DNA of 64,000 nucleotides, from positions 1 to 64,000 of the forward strand of contig JAYMGJ010000521.1 of the NCBI GenBank assembly GCA_037178675.1. Reading direction: 5' to 3'. Below the pieces are notes generated by a model. It was not told where the DNA came from, did not search any database, and worked only from the letters and a program-made list of their open reading frames with translations. The position numbers and the translations under genes are program-made. Of the stretch, positions 63,963-64,000 are shown in pieces. Numbering within the stretch: the stretch's first letter is position 1; every line of letters begins with the position of its first letter. Source of the stretch: Scleroderma bovista. Its lineage: Eukaryota > Basidiomycota > Agaricomycetes > Boletales > Sclerodermataceae.

Positions 63963-64000
63963 GTCAAAGTTAGGAGGGTGGAGAACGAAATTTCAAATCA

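Noticed and set aside
1..64000. CRISPR array, bacterial operons, plasmid or phage features
   Set aside because: Spliceosomal introns throughout, nuclear-type tRNAs and fungal families show a eukaryotic nuclear sequence; no spacer-repeat array was seen.

Overview
The window looks like nuclear DNA of an Agaricomycete-type basidiomycete. Genes are intron-dense, with short introns (about 40-170 nt, most 48-70 nt, GT..AG). Typical mushroom-lineage families are present: a FunK1 kinase, AIG1-like G proteins with coiled coils, a HET-domain protein, a SUR7/PalI-type membrane family, a basidiomycete P450 and a Ngaro-type tyrosine-recombinase retrotransposon. All exon joins were read by eye. For every multi-exon gene the joined lengths come to a whole number of codons ending in a stop.

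Layout. 0-12 kb is mostly housekeeping: phosphoketolase (22-3058), FunK1 kinase (5155-7476), tRNA-Arg(CCG), the WD40 mRNA-export factor Rae1/Gle2, sterol C-5 desaturase ERG3 and an intron-containing tRNA-Ala(UGC). 12-21 kb is a head-to-tail array of four G-domain/coiled-coil paralogues of 333, 449, 460 and 734 aa. 21.3-27.1 kb is one complete Ngaro-like retrotransposon with A1-ORFs-B1-A2-B2 split repeats whose copies look identical. 27.6-29.2 kb is acetate kinase, the partner enzyme of the phosphoketolase. 29.4-34.2 kb is a single-exon 1587-aa protein with TPR-like repeats in a 270-bp periodic array fused to a C-terminal HET domain. 34.9-36.9 kb is a sugar transporter.

37-49 kb is accessory: an inverted-repeat-bounded segment, a short probably mitochondrial protein, two head-to-head copia gag relics, and a roughly 3-kb segment in three tandem copies, each carrying one four-helix PalI/SUR7-like gene. 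49-52.8 kb shows nothing I can call. 52.9-55.4 kb is a ten-exon P450. 58.4-61.5 kb holds two tiny three-exon genes for secreted six-cysteine (cystine-knot-pattern) peptides, too short and too spliced to appear as long open frames. Their signal peptides and introns are better conserved than their mature regions. The right edge (62.2-64.0 kb) is a DHA1-like MFS transporter.

How the genes work together. Phosphoketolase and acetate kinase form a two-step route from xylulose-5-P/fructose-6-P to acetate and ATP. The G-protein array, the TPR-HET gene and the cystine-knot peptides look like fast-evolving recognition or interaction genes. Grouping them as a defence or self/non-self neighbourhood is only an inference.
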